Positions 53,122 to 62,804 of a stretch of DNA of 64,000 bases are shown here, one piece after another. Within the stretch, counting starts at the first letter, position 1. Each line of letters begins with the position of its first letter. A program made the position numbers and the translations under genes. The stretch spans positions 40,462-104,461 of the forward strand of contig CALCQV010000136.1 in the NCBI GenBank assembly GCA_937894795.1, in the 5' to 3' direction. The notes beneath the pieces are model-generated. The model worked only from the letters and a program-made list of their open reading frames with translations, had not been told where the DNA came from and ran no database searches. The stretch is from an uncultured Bacteroidales bacterium. Its GTDB lineage: Bacteria; Bacteroidota; Bacteroidia; Bacteroidales; Lentimicrobiaceae.

Positions 53122-56100
53122 TTACTTTGTGATGATCAGTTTTAGAGTATTGTTCAATTCACTGCCATATACCTTAACGAAATAAATACCTGCCGGCAAA
53201 CCTTTGGTATCCATTATGCATTGTGTATCAGTGATTACGGCTTTTCTGACCAACATGCCTGATGCTGACCACATTGTTATTTGTGCTTCAATTTCATTCT
53301 CAGGTAAAAGCAAGGTAAATTGATCACTGGCCGGATTTGGATACAGATGAATGTTATTTATGGAAACATCTTTGGCTGCAGCACAATTTTCAACAGTGAT
53401 ATAGCCGGGCTTAGTTGTTGTAAACACACCGATACCATCTGAAACAACAAGTGTAACATCATAAACACCCTTGTCACGGTATGTAACTTCAGGATTTTGT
53501 TCTGTGGAGGTTTCAGGTATACCACCGGGGAAACTCCACTCCCATGAAGTTACGTTTCCGGCAGAGTAGTCGGTAAACAGTACGGCATCCGATTCACATA
53601 TCACCTGGTCTGATGCTATAAAATTGGCCAAAAGCATGGTGGAATTTGAGAGCTCCATAAAGTTGATATACTTATACATCAAAGAATCTTTGGTGGATGC
53701 ACCCGTACCATTGATCAGCCCCCCGAATTCAAAGGATGAACCTATTGTACGATAGGTTGATCCGTTGTAGGCAATCGTGAGGTTATACTGGGGTGATGCG
53801 TTGGTTAAAATGGTAAATGCTGTGTCAGCAGGGAGAATGCGGTCAATGTAACTGTTATCTCCATAGTAAGTGAAAGCCAATCCCTCAGTGAAAGTGCCAT
53901 CAGCACCATTGATGTAACCCAGGTCACCGGCACCATCTCCGTTTCCTGTTATCTTAAACATGGTATGTCCTGTGGTCTGCGGATCTTTTGACCATGTATC
54001 ACCACCTTCCATATACACTCTGCCATGGTTGTTATTCATGAAATTTGCCAAAGCCTGTCCCTGTCCTGCTGTCAGCACTGCATTATTGGGGTAGGTGCCC
54101 AGACAAACGAACACCGATTGATAGCTTCCAATCATCAATGGCCAATTGGTTGTATAATCAGTGGTTACACCAATGTTAGTCAAAGCAGTTTTGATGGCAG
54201 GACCTGAATTTTTATTGCCATCCAGATCTATAATAAGTACCGGAATCTGACCAACAATAATTGTTGGAGTAGCCGAACCGGCAAAGCCTTCATCGGCCTG
54301 CATACTGAAATTAAGTGTGACCTGGTGTCCTGATGGAGTAGTGGGTAATGCGGTGATGGTAAATGCGGCCTGTACTGATTCATAACCGTTTATGGTTCCA
54401 TAATATACACTGTCAACATTGACCAGAATATAAGGATCTTCCGTGCTTAGAACGCCCAGAACGTTATAGGCGGGAGCAGTACCGGCGTTGAGTATGTTAA
54501 GGTTAATCAACACTGTTTCACCGGGATCTACCTTCCCATTAATATAACCACCGCAATCATTTATCATTAATCCTGCATAGTTCAGTACTACCGAGTGGGC
54601 TCTGACCTGGAAAGTTCCTGCCCACTGCAGCGTATCGGATGTTGCTGTGAAAGTGAAGTTAATCTCATAACCCTCAGGAATATCAGCTGATGAGGTCAGT
54701 TCAAATGCATCAGCAATTGAAACAACTTCACCTGCCGGTATGAGCGGGTATATTTCAGTGGTGTCATTAAGTGTTATATAGGGATCAACGCACTGTATGT
54801 TTACGGTAACATTGACAGCCTCTTCCGTGCCTGCGTTTTTCAATCCCAGAGCCAGATTTACGGTTTCACTGTAGTCAAGCTGCTGGTTATTGTTCCCCTC
54901 AGTATCAATAATGATGGTGTTATCATAAACAAGATATGGTCCATTGAGTGGAATTATCTCGATATCAGCAATATATGGGATATAGTTGAATGCTGTTACA
55001 GCAAGTTTCATCATTCCAACTTCAGCCAATACCGGTATGTCAATTATGGCAGAGCCTCCGGTTACTATAGCAGTACCAAGTATTTCTCCATTCATTGTTA
55101 AACATGCAATAGCATCTTCCACATCACATTCAATTTCAAATTGACTGGAGCCGGTAAAGGCAACATCACTATGTTCCAAAACAAGGGGAAGTGGATTGGC
55201 AGTACGTATCATCAATGATGGATCACCAAATATGAGCCAGGTGTCAGTCATTTCATAGCCATCCGGTCCATACGTGTCATTCATCTTGTTGCAACCATTT
55301 ATAGATACGCCGCCGAAGGTTCTTTTAATATTATCGTCATAACTCTCCACCAGAATATCATTCATTGCATCCTGACCTTCCATTGGTGGATTCCAGCTCT
55401 GGTTGATGGTCGACATAAGCGTGGCCACGGCACCGGTTGGGCCGGTGGCATTTGTTGCCCTGAGCCACGCTTCAGCAAAACAGGTGGCATTCATAAATTC
55501 ACCGTTCACGCAGGCAACGGAGAAAATGTAGGGCCACATGTTATTGTTTGTGAGTGCGTTGACACCTGAATTGGAGAAACCGGTGGTACCCCATGATGTC
55601 TGACTGCCATGTCCAACATAGTTGATGATGGAGCGTCCGGCATTGACTTCAGTGGCAACTGATGCGGAGTTGGGATTGCCTGGCAAGTCCTCACCTCCCT
55701 GTGATCCATCATACAATTCAGCTACCGTAGTATAGGTGAAACCCATAAGGTCAGTGCGGATATTGCGCATGTGTTCCCAATCATACTCCCCGTCATCTCC
55801 TGTACCTTCTGATGAGCCAATACCAACGCCTTTTGAAAACCAGTCAATGGTAACATCCGGATTCTGCTCATAGGTGATGGAGCGTTCCACCTGAGTAATT
55901 ACATGGGCTGCAGTTTCAGCAGAGAAACGGCCAACGAAAATATCAGGATAGTGGTCATTGCCGGCCAGATATCCGTATGAATGGTCAGAAGGTCCTCCTA
56001 AGCCACTGCCGGTAACTGTAGGTATTTGGGCATTATCACCTACCAGTAACAAGTAGGTCAGGCCATTGGTGGCATAGTAGTTGGCCACAAATGTCTTTAT

Positions 56101-56952
56101 GGCACCTGAGTTTACGCCAATGGTCGATACATCAACTATTTCAACCGGTATACCTATGGTGCGTTTCCATTCAACAAAAGCCTCCATCTCTGGCATAAAA
56201 GCCCCATGACAAATAATCAGCATGTTGCCCTGTTCTTCCAGTGGTGTATACCTGCTTGAGGTTGATGCATTGATAAACTGCCTGTCGTAAATCTGTTTGA
56301 AGTCAATACTAACCTTGTTGTTTGATGCATCCCTTGTAAAGGTGTTGACCGTGGAAATGCCGTTTGTCCTTACCTCAAGTGTCAATTGATAGTATACCCT
56401 CAGTACTTTGGTTACCGGATTATAGGCAAAGGGACTGACTACTACTGTTTGTCCGCGGTAATCCCGCAGAATATAAGGCTCACGTAACCGGGCAATGTCT
56501 GAAGGATAGAATTCATTCTTTTCATAGGCTGATCCGTAAGTATAAGGAACATTTTGCGGATCTGTATCACGCAGAATATTACCCTTTGAAGGGGCTATTT
56601 CAATGGATGGAAAATCCCTGTAACTTGAAGATACAACTACAACCTCCATGTTTGCCATATCAGGAATGATGAGTGATGTAGTGATCTTTGGCAGATCAGG
56701 CATTCCTTTTTCGAGCAATGGAGTGGCATTGTCAACTGAAATGGTGAAGGCTTCACCTCTGGGAGTTTGAACGGTATTCATGTTGAAGCCTCCAAGCTCA
56801 ACAGCAATGGTTGAGAATGAGCTATTCCCATCAACCAGTTGAATTTTGGCTGCTGTTGGCTGTGACTCATTTATAGATACCCAATTTTGAGCTGAAACCA
56901 CACTTATAATTAATGTGAACAGAGCAAAGAGTAGTGCTTTTTTACATTTCAT
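53122..56952 (-). CDS. Gingipain-like C25 peptidase with PKD and T9SS sorting domains
   Basis: This 1276-residue secreted cysteine peptidase has a signal peptide (1-22, ending VSAQ) and a propeptide (about 25-230). The C25 caspase-like domain follows (about 240-600) with catalytic H448 in NYVGHGSQTSWG and C481 in SVACVNGEF, closely like gingipain R. Several Ig-like/CARDB domains follow (about 650-1000), then a PKD domain near 1140-1200 (WEWSFPGGIPETSTEQNP) and a type A T9SS sorting domain at the end (HLYPNPASDQF to LKLIITK). I start at the ATG at 56952. It is arranged in tandem with a second C25 gene, about 70 bases apart. Confidence 0.93.
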   Translation of the reverse strand: MKCKKALLFALFTLIISVVSAQNWVSINESQPTAAKIQLVDGNSSFSTIAVELGGFNMNTVQTPRGEAFTISVDNATPLLEKGMPDLPKITTSLIIPDMANMEVVVVSSSYRDFPSIEIAPSKGNILRDTDPQNVPYTYGSAYEKNEFYPSDIARLREPYILRDYRGQTVVVSPFAYNPVTKVLRVYYQLTLEVRTNGISTVNTFTRDASNNKVSIDFKQIYDRQFINASTSSRYTPLEEQGNMLIICHGAFMPEMEAFVEWKRTIGIPVEIVDVSTIGVNSGAIKTFVANYYATNGLTYLLLVGDNAQIPTVTGSGLGGPSDHSYGYLAGNDHYPDIFVGRFSAETAAHVITQVERSITYEQNPDVTIDWFSKGVGIGSSEGTGDDGEYDWEHMRNIRTDLMGFTYTTVAELYDGSQGGEDLPGNPNSASVATEVNAGRSIINYVGHGSQTSWGTTGFSNSGVNALTNNNMWPYIFSVACVNGEFMNATCFAEAWLRATNATGPTGAVATLMSTINQSWNPPMEGQDAMNDILVESYDDNIKRTFGGVSINGCNKMNDTYGPDGYEMTDTWLIFGDPSLMIRTANPLPLVLEHSDVAFTGSSQFEIECDVEDAIACLTMNGEILGTAIVTGGSAIIDIPVLAEVGMMKLAVTAFNYIPYIADIEIIPLNGPYLVYDNTIIIDTEGNNNQQLDYSETVNLALGLKNAGTEEAVNVTVNIQCVDPYITLNDTTEIYPLIPAGEVVSIADAFELTSSADIPEGYEINFTFTATSDTLQWAGTFQVRAHSVVLNYAGLMINDCGGYINGKVDPGETVLINLNILNAGTAPAYNVLGVLSTEDPYILVNVDSVYYGTINGYESVQAAFTITALPTTPSGHQVTLNFSMQADEGFAGSATPTIIVGQIPVLIIDLDGNKNSGPAIKTALTNIGVTTDYTTNWPLMIGSYQSVFVCLGTYPNNAVLTAGQGQALANFMNNNHGRVYMEGGDTWSKDPQTTGHTMFKITGNGDGAGDLGYINGADGTFTEGLAFTYYGDNSYIDRILPADTAFTILTNASPQYNLTIAYNGSTYRTIGSSFEFGGLINGTGASTKDSLMYKYINFMELSNSTMLLANFIASDQVICESDAVLFTDYSAGNVTSWEWSFPGGIPETSTEQNPEVTYRDKGVYDVTLVVSDGIGVFTTTKPGYITVENCAAAKDVSINNIHLYPNPASDQFTLLLPENEIEAQITMWSASGMLVRKAVITDTQCIMDTKGLPAGIYFVKVYGSELNNTLKLIITK

Positions 56953-57022
56953 TGTCTTGTGTTTGTTTGGTTTGTTGTTGATGATTGCTTGTGTGTATTG
57001 ATATGAGTGAGTGATGATCAGA

Positions 57023-60000
57023 TTATTCAAATAGTATTACTTTCTTAAGTCTTACGGTGTAACCGGTTTTAAGTTTCAGGAAGTAAACTCCTGATTTGAA
57101 ACCATCTGTTTTGAATTTATGATGGTAGTTACCTGCAGCCAGTGAATTGGCTTCAAAAAGCATTGAAACTTCCTGGCCAACATGGTTGATAAGACTGATT
57201 CTTACAGGAGCAATAGCGGTCTGGCTGAAATCAATAAAGAGCCTGTCGTTGAAAGGATTCGGATATACATTGAAAGCAGGGCCGGTATCGGGGGCGTTAA
57301 CATCTACAACCTCCATATATATTTCATTTGACGGTTCCGATTCGCAACCACCTGTTGTTGTCACTACTACATGATAGTAATCTGTAACCGTAGGTTCAAA
57401 AGTTTGTGAGGTGGCTCCTGAAATGGCTCCTTCCCTGTTATACCATTGATTTCCTTCAACAGCACTGGAAATTAGCAGATCATCCTGTTGTGTAATGACT
57501 GGTGTTTCGGGTATGGGATCAATGTAAACCGTGAGGTACTCCTGATCACTGGAGAAACCTGAATTTATGGTAATGGTGAATACAGTGGTATCACCAACCG
57601 TGGCAACAGGGTTGTAAATGTCGGCAGCATTGAGCATTTCAGCGGGATCCCACATATAATTTGCAGGCACCGCATTATTGGTAACAAAGGCAAATAGGTT
57701 GATATCCTGTGCCTGGCAAGCAGTTGTGGGATAGGCAAATGGGTGTACTGTAAGTTCACTACCCTGCCCGCCGGCATTGGCTGATGGGAAGATGATATCA
57801 TCAATATAGGCTGCATCAGCACCTCCAATAGTATTGATATCCTTCATATAGGTCCATTTGAAAGTGTGCATTCCCTGTGTAACAGGATAACTCTCTATAG
57901 CCCAATCCATATTTCCCGACCATGAACCGCGCTCTGAACCGTCAACATAGAATTTAAGGAAATCATAACCGCTTTCTGATGAAACCTTCCTTGCAAATGA
58001 GATATTGCCTTCAACCATCACATCCATGTCTATTTGAAGGCTTGTTTGCTGGTTGTCGCCAATGGCACCTGATTTGGCACAGTACAATCCGTTATAGTGA
58101 ACCAAGGGATTTACATTCCATGGTGTGAGGCTGGTATTTACCCAATTGAAGGCGCTGAAGTCGCCTGTCTCAAAGTCCTCAATGATCAAGCCTACAGCCA
58201 ATCCATAATGCTGCGTTACAAAATATGGGTCAGCATTGGCGCTGGTAAAGAAGTTGATAAGTGTGCCGGTTTCTGCACTGTCGGCTATGGCTACTTCATA
58301 CAACGCATAGCGCATTGAATCACACTGCAGATCGCCTGTTTGATAGGCATTTTCAGTTATGGTTGCATATTCACTGTTGGTGAAGAGGTAAGTGGTTGAA
58401 TTAAAGGCATCACTGTGTCCTGAATTGACAATGGGAACCTTTATTTGAACCGTTTCACCTGCATCCAGTCGGCCATTTGGCTCAGTGCATTGTGCATCAT
58501 CAATTACCACGGTCATGGCATCCAGTAGCGGGGCATTCAGCTTGATGCTGAAGGCTGACTCCCAGGTATCAGTGCTGTCAGTTATCTGGAGTGTAAAGTT
58601 TGCTGTACATTGATCGGGCAGATAGGCAACGGTGCTTAATTCAAAGGCAAGTGTTTTGGTGGCACTTGCTCCTGAGGCAATGCTTCCCCACTGTTCCGTA
58701 TCTGTTTTAATGGAAATATATTCACAAGTGGTTGAAATCACTGCTGTCAGGTCTGTTGCATCTGAATTTCCAACATTCTTGAGTGTCATGTTAAAGCCAA
58801 ACCCTTCATTGTAATCTACTTGCAGGTTATTATTGCCAATGGAATCATTGATAATCTGCGATTCCATTAAAACATAGGGCCCTTCGGGTGATGCAACAAT
58901 AACGGTGCCTATATAGGGTTGCTTATTCTGAGCCGTAATCACAACATCGGCATTACCCGGAACGGTTATGGGGGTAAGACTAACAACGGCAACACCATTT
59001 TCATCGGCGAGGGCTGTTCCATATAAAACACCTTCCTTTGAAATTGCTACATATGCATATGGGGCAGCATTAACAGTAAATTCATTGGAAGAGAGTGGCA
59101 TCAGTGGGTCGTAAGTTACATTCATCGGTGAGGGCACACCCATATAAGCCATCAATGAGGGATCACCCATAAGGCAATAGATCTCCCAGTAGTATTCGGC
59201 ACTTCCGGGTGATCCTTCGGTAACGGCAAGGTTTCCTGCAAATATTACCTGGTCCATGGTTGTATACCAATCGGCAAAGGGTTCACCATGGTCGTGGAAT
59301 GTGCGGTCATAGTTTCCTAAAGTGGTTCCTTCGTATGTTGGATTGGCGGTAATTTGTCCAACTCCAACTCCAAAGTAGAAATCTTCATCCCAATAAGTAT
59401 TGTTTGAACCGCCTATATAGCCAACGGCACCCTTGTTTTCTGCCCTTAGCAATGCTTCTGCAAAGCAAGTACCCCCATACATGGATGTCTGGCAGCAGTT
59501 GCCAACCATCAATGGGTATTCGCCATTGTTCTGCAGGCCTGCTATGTCTGAAATGCTGAAGGAAGGATCAGCCCAGCCACTGGAACTGCCATGGGCCGTA
59601 TAGTTAGCAAAACCCACACCGTCACTTACATTCTGAATAATCTGGCTTGCTGAACTGCCTGATTGTGGGTAAAGGTATGTATGACTCAATAGCCCATGTG
59701 CGGCATTGAAATAGTAGGTAGTGCCGTAAGTGATCTGTCCGTTGCCATGAATGGGGGCGAAGTTGGCATCCACTCCTGATATCATGACACATTCGCCAAG
59801 GAATGCAGGATCAGGAAACTGGTATTGCTCATACATGAGCGTCTTGTCAATCTGTGGTTGCAGTTCACTCAGGCTATTGGCTGAGAAACGGCCATAATAC
59901 ATCTCAGGCAGGTAATCGTTTGTGTATTCACAGTAATAAAGGTCGGTTACATGTCCTGCCTGGAATGCCGGTATCTGGTTTACGTCACCCACAAACAGTA

Positions 60001-60943
60001 CAAATGTAGGGGAGGGATCTTCGGGTGTTCCGGCATTATATAGGTTCTGGAGATAGCTTTTAATGGAAGTGGTGGTATTCCCAACAGCCTGCTCACTGGT
60101 ATACGCTTCAATAATTTGGAATCCTTTGCGGGTTTTCCATTGAATGTATGGCTGCAATGCTTCCTGGAACATGGGATCAGATACTATGACCATCTTGACA
60201 GGATATTGTGTAATATAATCTCTTGACGGCATCAAGGGCAGTTGGTTGGCCAGTGCCGAACTTAGTTTCGTGAAATAGGGGGAATAGGTGTTGTCCTTGA
60301 GTGCTTGTGTTTGCTCAGGGTCACCACCATTGAAGCGTACTTCAACCACCAGGTTTTCATAAACCCTGATAATTCCAGTTACCGGATTATATTTTACAGG
60401 GGCAATCTCTACACGGGCAATTCTGGTATCACGAAGTATTCCGATGACCTCTGCCGTGGCAGGCTCTCCTCCAATAAACCTATCCTCGCTATAGGCTTTA
60501 CGGTTGATTACAAAATCAGGCACCTGGGTATTGTTTTTGGGAACCGGCGGTTGTGTTGGCATAAGCTGATGGGTAATGCCAAGGTCACTTAACTTATACT
60601 CCTTAATATCAGCTGATACAATCCTTACTTCGAGGGTGGCTGCCACAGGAATGGAAATGAGTTTTCTGATTACCGGCAATTTGGGCAATCCCTGTTCCTG
60701 GGTGTATGTATACTTGACCGCGCTCAGCTCGCTGAAGGTGCCTTCAGCAGTAACTACATCAAATGTATTGAAAGTGTTGAATGTATTGGTAAGGGTTATT
60801 CCATTGAATGAGCTCTTGTCAACTGAAAATGCTGAAGGTTGGTTGTTTAAAATTACCTGCGACATGGCAGTATTCATTAAACAAAACAAGGCCATCAAAA
60901 ACAGGGAGCGCATCTTTGTTCTGAAGTGTAAAGATTTTTCCAT
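57023..60943 (-). CDS. Gingipain-like C25 peptidase with T9SS sorting domain
   Basis: This 1306-residue secreted cysteine peptidase is homologous in layout to the next gene. It has a signal peptide near residues 11-29 (ending TAMSQ), a propeptide (about 30-260), and a C25 domain with catalytic H451 in NYTAHGSSSGW and C483 (in GNCCQTSMYGG), followed by FAEALLRAENKGAVGYIGGS. Repeated Ig-like/CARDB domains, a MAM-like segment (YDFLKFYVDG), and a type A T9SS sorting domain (VYPNPFNDRLFIDF to VILFE) complete it. I choose the ATG at 60943 (MEKSLHFRTKM); a longer upstream frame overlaps the permease gene. The two C25 genes probably arose by duplication. Confidence 0.92.
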   Translation of the reverse strand: MEKSLHFRTKMRSLFLMALFCLMNTAMSQVILNNQPSAFSVDKSSFNGITLTNTFNTFNTFDVVTAEGTFSELSAVKYTYTQEQGLPKLPVIRKLISIPVAATLEVRIVSADIKEYKLSDLGITHQLMPTQPPVPKNNTQVPDFVINRKAYSEDRFIGGEPATAEVIGILRDTRIARVEIAPVKYNPVTGIIRVYENLVVEVRFNGGDPEQTQALKDNTYSPYFTKLSSALANQLPLMPSRDYITQYPVKMVIVSDPMFQEALQPYIQWKTRKGFQIIEAYTSEQAVGNTTTSIKSYLQNLYNAGTPEDPSPTFVLFVGDVNQIPAFQAGHVTDLYYCEYTNDYLPEMYYGRFSANSLSELQPQIDKTLMYEQYQFPDPAFLGECVMISGVDANFAPIHGNGQITYGTTYYFNAAHGLLSHTYLYPQSGSSASQIIQNVSDGVGFANYTAHGSSSGWADPSFSISDIAGLQNNGEYPLMVGNCCQTSMYGGTCFAEALLRAENKGAVGYIGGSNNTYWDEDFYFGVGVGQITANPTYEGTTLGNYDRTFHDHGEPFADWYTTMDQVIFAGNLAVTEGSPGSAEYYWEIYCLMGDPSLMAYMGVPSPMNVTYDPLMPLSSNEFTVNAAPYAYVAISKEGVLYGTALADENGVAVVSLTPITVPGNADVVITAQNKQPYIGTVIVASPEGPYVLMESQIINDSIGNNNLQVDYNEGFGFNMTLKNVGNSDATDLTAVISTTCEYISIKTDTEQWGSIASGASATKTLAFELSTVAYLPDQCTANFTLQITDSTDTWESAFSIKLNAPLLDAMTVVIDDAQCTEPNGRLDAGETVQIKVPIVNSGHSDAFNSTTYLFTNSEYATITENAYQTGDLQCDSMRYALYEVAIADSAETGTLINFFTSANADPYFVTQHYGLAVGLIIEDFETGDFSAFNWVNTSLTPWNVNPLVHYNGLYCAKSGAIGDNQQTSLQIDMDVMVEGNISFARKVSSESGYDFLKFYVDGSERGSWSGNMDWAIESYPVTQGMHTFKWTYMKDINTIGGADAAYIDDIIFPSANAGGQGSELTVHPFAYPTTACQAQDINLFAFVTNNAVPANYMWDPAEMLNAADIYNPVATVGDTTVFTITINSGFSSDQEYLTVYIDPIPETPVITQQDDLLISSAVEGNQWYNREGAISGATSQTFEPTVTDYYHVVVTTTGGCESEPSNEIYMEVVDVNAPDTGPAFNVYPNPFNDRLFIDFSQTAIAPVRISLINHVGQEVSMLFEANSLAAGNYHHKFKTDGFKSGVYFLKLKTGYTVRLKKVILFE

Positions 60944-60979
60944 AAGTGTTTTTTTGATGTAATTATCTTTAGGTCTGTA

Positions 60980-60987
60980 CAAAACTA
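60980..60987 (-). promoter_or_regulatory. TAnnTTTG-type -7 box before the C25 pair
   Basis: Minus-strand TAGTTTTG lies 36 bases before the ATG of the first C25 gene. It sits between the permease stop and that start. The -33 element is unclear. Confidence 0.42.
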
Positions 60988-61061
60988 ACAACAAAATGGA
61001 ATAGCAACCAAATATTTTGGTTAAATTATACAAATATATTTTCGATATTTTAGCGGAACAG

Positions 61062-62300
61062 TTATGTATTCCTTTCGGGCTGCCTGTTTTTGATTTTTTT
61101 GATACCGGCAACCGGTATTAGGGTTGCGAGCAGGCCAATTCCACCAACCACCAGAAAAACCATCACGAAGTCTTTCCAGTCCATCAGTACCGGGTAGGCA
61201 TTGATGAGGAATGAGCCACCTTCAGCGTTTATTTTTACAAGTCCGAACTGTTGTTGGATAACACAAATCAGGGCACCCAGTATCATGCCTGCCACAGCTC
61301 CGCTGAAAGCCACCAGTATTCCCTCAGTAATGAATATCCGCTGTACCAGCTTATTGTTGGCCCCCAATGCATAGAGTATGTTTATGTCCTTTCGTTTATC
61401 GAGTATCAGCATTGAAAGGGAACCAACTACATTGAAGGTGGCAATGAAGAGTATGAAGGAGAGAATGAGGAATATGGCAAACTTCTCTGAACGCATTATT
61501 TTATATAGCACCTCCTGTTGTTCAAACCGGTTTTTAACTGTATAGGTACTGCCCAACATCTGTTTTACCTTATCCTGTATAGAATACATATCAGCATCAT
61601 CAGCCAGGGCAATTTCAACCGAAGTCAGCTCATTAGTGTATTCAAACAATTCACGCGTGAAACTTAGCGGAACAATCATGTATTTGGTGTCGAAGTCCTG
61701 TTGCACAGAGAAAACTCCCGAAGGACGAATATCAAGGCGTTGGAATGCATTTTCAGGAGTGGCATAACCTGATGCCGTTCGCCTGGGAGCATACACTTCA
61801 ATGAGTTCATCATAGTTGTTGAGGTTTATGCCCAGATAGTAAGCTATGCCCAATCCGGGAATTGCCAGGGGTTGGTCCTTGTATTTGAGAAACATGACAC
61901 CATCAGTGATCATACTGTCAAGTCCTGTCCATTCAGTATAATTATCATCTACACCTTTAAGTGTGGCAAGGAACTGTTTGCTGCCATATTTAAGCAATGC
62001 CTTTTCTTCAATTATACCGGTAGCAGCTTCAACACCCTCAATGGCTTCAATTTTTTGCCATGGGAAAGCTGTGGAGGTGAATGTTTTACCTTGTACGGGG
62101 GTAACCTTCAGGGGTGGGTCAAAAGTATTGAAGAGTGATACCACCAAACCCTCAAAGCCATTGAAAACCGACAAAACCACTATGAGTGCCATGGTACCTA
62201 TGGTAACACCGGCAACCGAGATGCCTGAAATAATATTAATCACATTATGTGATTTTTTCGACTTCAGGTAGCGCCAGGCTATATAGAATGGTAAGTTCAA
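61062..62300 (-). CDS. LolC/LolE-like ABC transporter permease
   Basis: This 412-residue inner-membrane permease resembles lipoprotein-releasing LolC/LolE and FtsX. It opens with LPFYIAWRYLKSKKSHNVINIISGISVAGVTIGTMALI (first helix and Lol signature), then a periplasmic MacB-like core (about 45-255), and three C-terminal helices (IFLILSFILFIATFNVVGSL, then AFSGAVAGMILGALI and a final segment). The start is a TTG at 62300, with a stop codon four codons upstream in frame. No ATPase gene (lolD) is adjacent. It follows rbfA by 34 bases. Confidence 0.88.
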   Translation of the reverse strand: MNLPFYIAWRYLKSKKSHNVINIISGISVAGVTIGTMALIVVLSVFNGFEGLVVSLFNTFDPPLKVTPVQGKTFTSTAFPWQKIEAIEGVEAATGIIEEKALLKYGSKQFLATLKGVDDNYTEWTGLDSMITDGVMFLKYKDQPLAIPGLGIAYYLGINLNNYDELIEVYAPRRTASGYATPENAFQRLDIRPSGVFSVQQDFDTKYMIVPLSFTRELFEYTNELTSVEIALADDADMYSIQDKVKQMLGSTYTVKNRFEQQEVLYKIMRSEKFAIFLILSFILFIATFNVVGSLSMLILDKRKDINILYALGANNKLVQRIFITEGILVAFSGAVAGMILGALICVIQQQFGLVKINAEGGSFLINAYPVLMDWKDFVMVFLVVGGIGLLATLIPVAGIKKIKNRQPERNT

Positions 62301-62334
62301 TTGACAGTATTAATTACGCGGGTAATCTGATATC

Positions 62335-62673
62335 TTAAGATTTTAACAGCTTATCAATATTTTCAATATAATCAAGGGAGTCGTCGATGTAAAAATCCAA
62401 TTCAGGTATGATGCGAAGCTGGCTTTTTACCCTGATACCCAGGTTATGGCGTATATCCTTCTTATGTTGTTTGATGGTTTTGAAAACCAAGGCTTTATCC
62501 ATCGGCCCGAAGAGACTCAAATATACTTTGGCAAGGGAAATATCAGGGGTAATGTTCACCTTAGTAACGGTTACGAGGTAACCACCAAGGTGTTCACCTG
62601 CAAAAATCCTTAATATATCACTTAGATCCTTCTGGATCAGCCTTGCTATTTTTTCCTGTCGTTTTGATTCCAT
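62335..62673 (-). CDS. rbfA: Ribosome-binding factor A
   Basis: This 112-residue KH-fold protein helps mature the 30S ribosomal subunit. It opens MESKRQEKIARLIQKDLSDIL and has ISLAKVYLSLFG, RHNLGIRVKSQLRIIPELDFYIDDSLDYIENI, the family's closing segment. Length and motif order fit RbfA. A minus-strand TATTTTTG box ends just before the ATG (62678-62685), so the transcript could be almost leaderless. It is probably co-transcribed with the LolC/E-like gene. Confidence 0.93.
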   Translation of the reverse strand: MESKRQEKIARLIQKDLSDILRIFAGEHLGGYLVTVTKVNITPDISLAKVYLSLFGPMDKALVFKTIKQHKKDIRHNLGIRVKSQLRIIPELDFYIDDSLDYIENIDKLLKS

Positions 62674-62804
62674 AATGCAAAAATAGGGAATAATGTGTCG
62701 TAAATATCGTTCAATAGCAAGCCGTTAACTTTTCTTTTCAAATTTATCGTCAATCGACTTATCTTTGTTGCATTCCGCAGAAATGCTTAAATCACTGTTT
62801 CCTG

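Noticed and set aside
53111..53138. 9-bp inverted repeat spanning the stop codon of the second C25 gene
   Set aside because: It overlaps coding sequence and has a 10-base loop with no T tract, so it is a poor terminator; may be chance.
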